A DNA stretch of 11,765 bases from 2-12-FULL-41-16 sp964473715 (GTDB lineage Bacteria; Patescibacteriota; Patescibacteriia; Magasanikbacterales; UBA922): contig CAYYQC010000027.1 of assembly GCA_964473715.1 (NCBI GenBank), forward strand, positions 1 through 11,765, read 5' to 3'. The notes under the pieces were generated by a model. That model made no database searches and was not told the DNA's origin. It saw only the letters and a list, made by a program, of their open reading frames with translations. Positions 11,224 through 11,765 of this stretch are shown piece by piece; the first letter of the stretch is position 1; each line of letters opens with the position of its first letter. Position numbers and translations under genes: made by a program.

Positions 11224-11703
11224 TTAAGCGCGTTCGTCTTCCATGTACACGTGCATGTACTCAGTTTTGTTATAGTCAAAAATTTCTTCATCTTTAAAGA
11301 ACCGTTTTACTTCAGCTTGACCAGATTCAGCTGAATCTGAACAGTGAACCACATTGCACATACCCATGGCCAAGTCACCGCGGATAGTACCACCATCAGC
11401 TTTACCAGCATGAGTAATACCAGCAATAGTACGAACAGCAGTGGTAGCATCTTTACCTTCTAAACAGGCAATCACCACTGGACTTGATTTCATGAATGAT
11501 TCCAAACCTGGGTAAAAAGGCTTTTCTACCAAATGTGAATAGTGCTCACGAAGTTCACTTTCTTTGAGGTAAGCCATTTTAAGACCAACCACTTTAAGAC
11601 CTTTCATTTCTACACGCTTCAAAACTTCACCTACCAAACTGCGCTGCACTCCGTCTGGTTTAACAATGATAATTGTTTTCTCGTAAATACCGTCAAAACG
11701 CAT
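11224..11703 (-). CDS. ndk: Nucleoside diphosphate kinase
   Basis: A 159-residue enzyme that transfers the gamma phosphate between nucleoside triphosphates and diphosphates through a phosphohistidine. From the ATG at 11703: EKTIIIVKPDGVQR (Lys15), REHYSHL (Tyr54 region), KPFYPGLESFMKSSPVV, GGTIRGDLAM (Arg108) and the active-site segment NVVHCSDSAES with His120. The residue after the catalytic His is Cys; family members usually have Gly or Ala (HGSDS or HASDS). The length is slightly above the usual 135-150, with about a dozen extra C-terminal residues. The upstream TTG at 11739 adds a hydrophobic segment not expected in this cytosolic enzyme, so the ATG is preferred. There is no Shine-Dalgarno. 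It has its own promoter and terminator and so is monocistronic. Confidence 0.96.
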   Translation of the reverse strand: MRFDGIYEKTIIIVKPDGVQRSLVGEVLKRVEMKGLKVVGLKMAYLKESELREHYSHLVEKPFYPGLESFMKSSPVVIACLEGKDATTAVRTIAGITHAGKADGGTIRGDLAMGMCNVVHCSDSAESGQAEVKRFFKDEEIFDYNKTEYMHVYMEDERA

Positions 11704-11750
11704 ATTCGTAATGATTAAAATATAAGTTAATAGAGGCAAATTTTAAGCGT

Positions 11751-11756
11751 ATTATA
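11751..11756 (-). promoter_or_regulatory. Candidate -10 element of ndk
   Basis: A perfect TATAAT (11756-11751) would start transcription near 11744 and give a ~40 nt leader. The matching -35 would fall just outside the right edge of the window, so it cannot be checked. Confidence 0.5.
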
Positions 11757-11765
11757 TAGAAAAAC

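Noticed and set aside
1..11765. CRISPR arrays, insertion sequences, transposases or prophage genes
   Set aside because: No regularly spaced repeats, terminal inverted repeats with a transposase, or phage structural genes were seen.

Overview
The window looks like a chromosomal piece of a low-GC, small-genome bacterium, most likely a Candidate Phyla Radiation (Patescibacteria) lineage. This is inferred from the gene set, not from a marker search. The supporting signs are a short L28 with two CxxC pairs, a membrane-anchored Clp-type ATPase with only one AAA+ domain, a large Ser/Thr-rich exported beta protein, compact same-strand genes, and mostly absent Shine-Dalgarno sequences beside good sigma70-type promoters with 16-17 bp spacers. 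Almost everything is on the minus strand; rpmB is the only plus-strand gene.

Layout in minus-strand order, from the right edge: ndk (11703-11224) ends at a terminator. A 1.2 kb stretch follows (about 11210-10046) holding three very small genes separated by hairpins. These are a Cys/Gly-tailed peptide (11110-10973), a 63-residue possible helix-turn-helix protein (10824-10633) and a GC-rich 69-residue protein (10342-10133). The last two have strong Shine-Dalgarno sequences and G/C-ending codons, unlike their neighbours. Next is an IMP dehydrogenase/GMP reductase-family gene (10045-8615). It is followed by a near-consensus promoter driving a ~165 nt RNA that folds into a long rod and ends in a terminator (8566-8401), a 6S RNA candidate.

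A four-gene cluster comes next: a polytopic GT-C-like membrane protein, a 58-residue two-helix membrane protein overlapping its 3' end, the membrane-tethered Clp D1 ATPase, and a 606-residue exported protein. It ends at a 16 bp stem. All four products are predicted to be in or across the membrane, suggesting a cell-envelope module. Then come an aspartate-type aminotransferase, tRNA-Pro(GGG), and a 332-residue unknown protein with an ADP-ribosyltransferase-like His-Tyr-Glu layout. The last converges with rpmB on a shared terminator. rpmB and an M50 (site-2-type) protease gene diverge from overlapping promoters. At the left edge a perfect-spacer consensus promoter drives a ~165 nt multi-hairpin leader with an intrinsic terminator, followed by rpsL (S12), cut by the window edge.

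The most interesting items are the two structured RNAs (upstream of rpsL and upstream of the membrane cluster), the tethered single-domain Clp cluster, the ART-like protein beside the tRNA, and the small-gene stretch between guaB and ndk.
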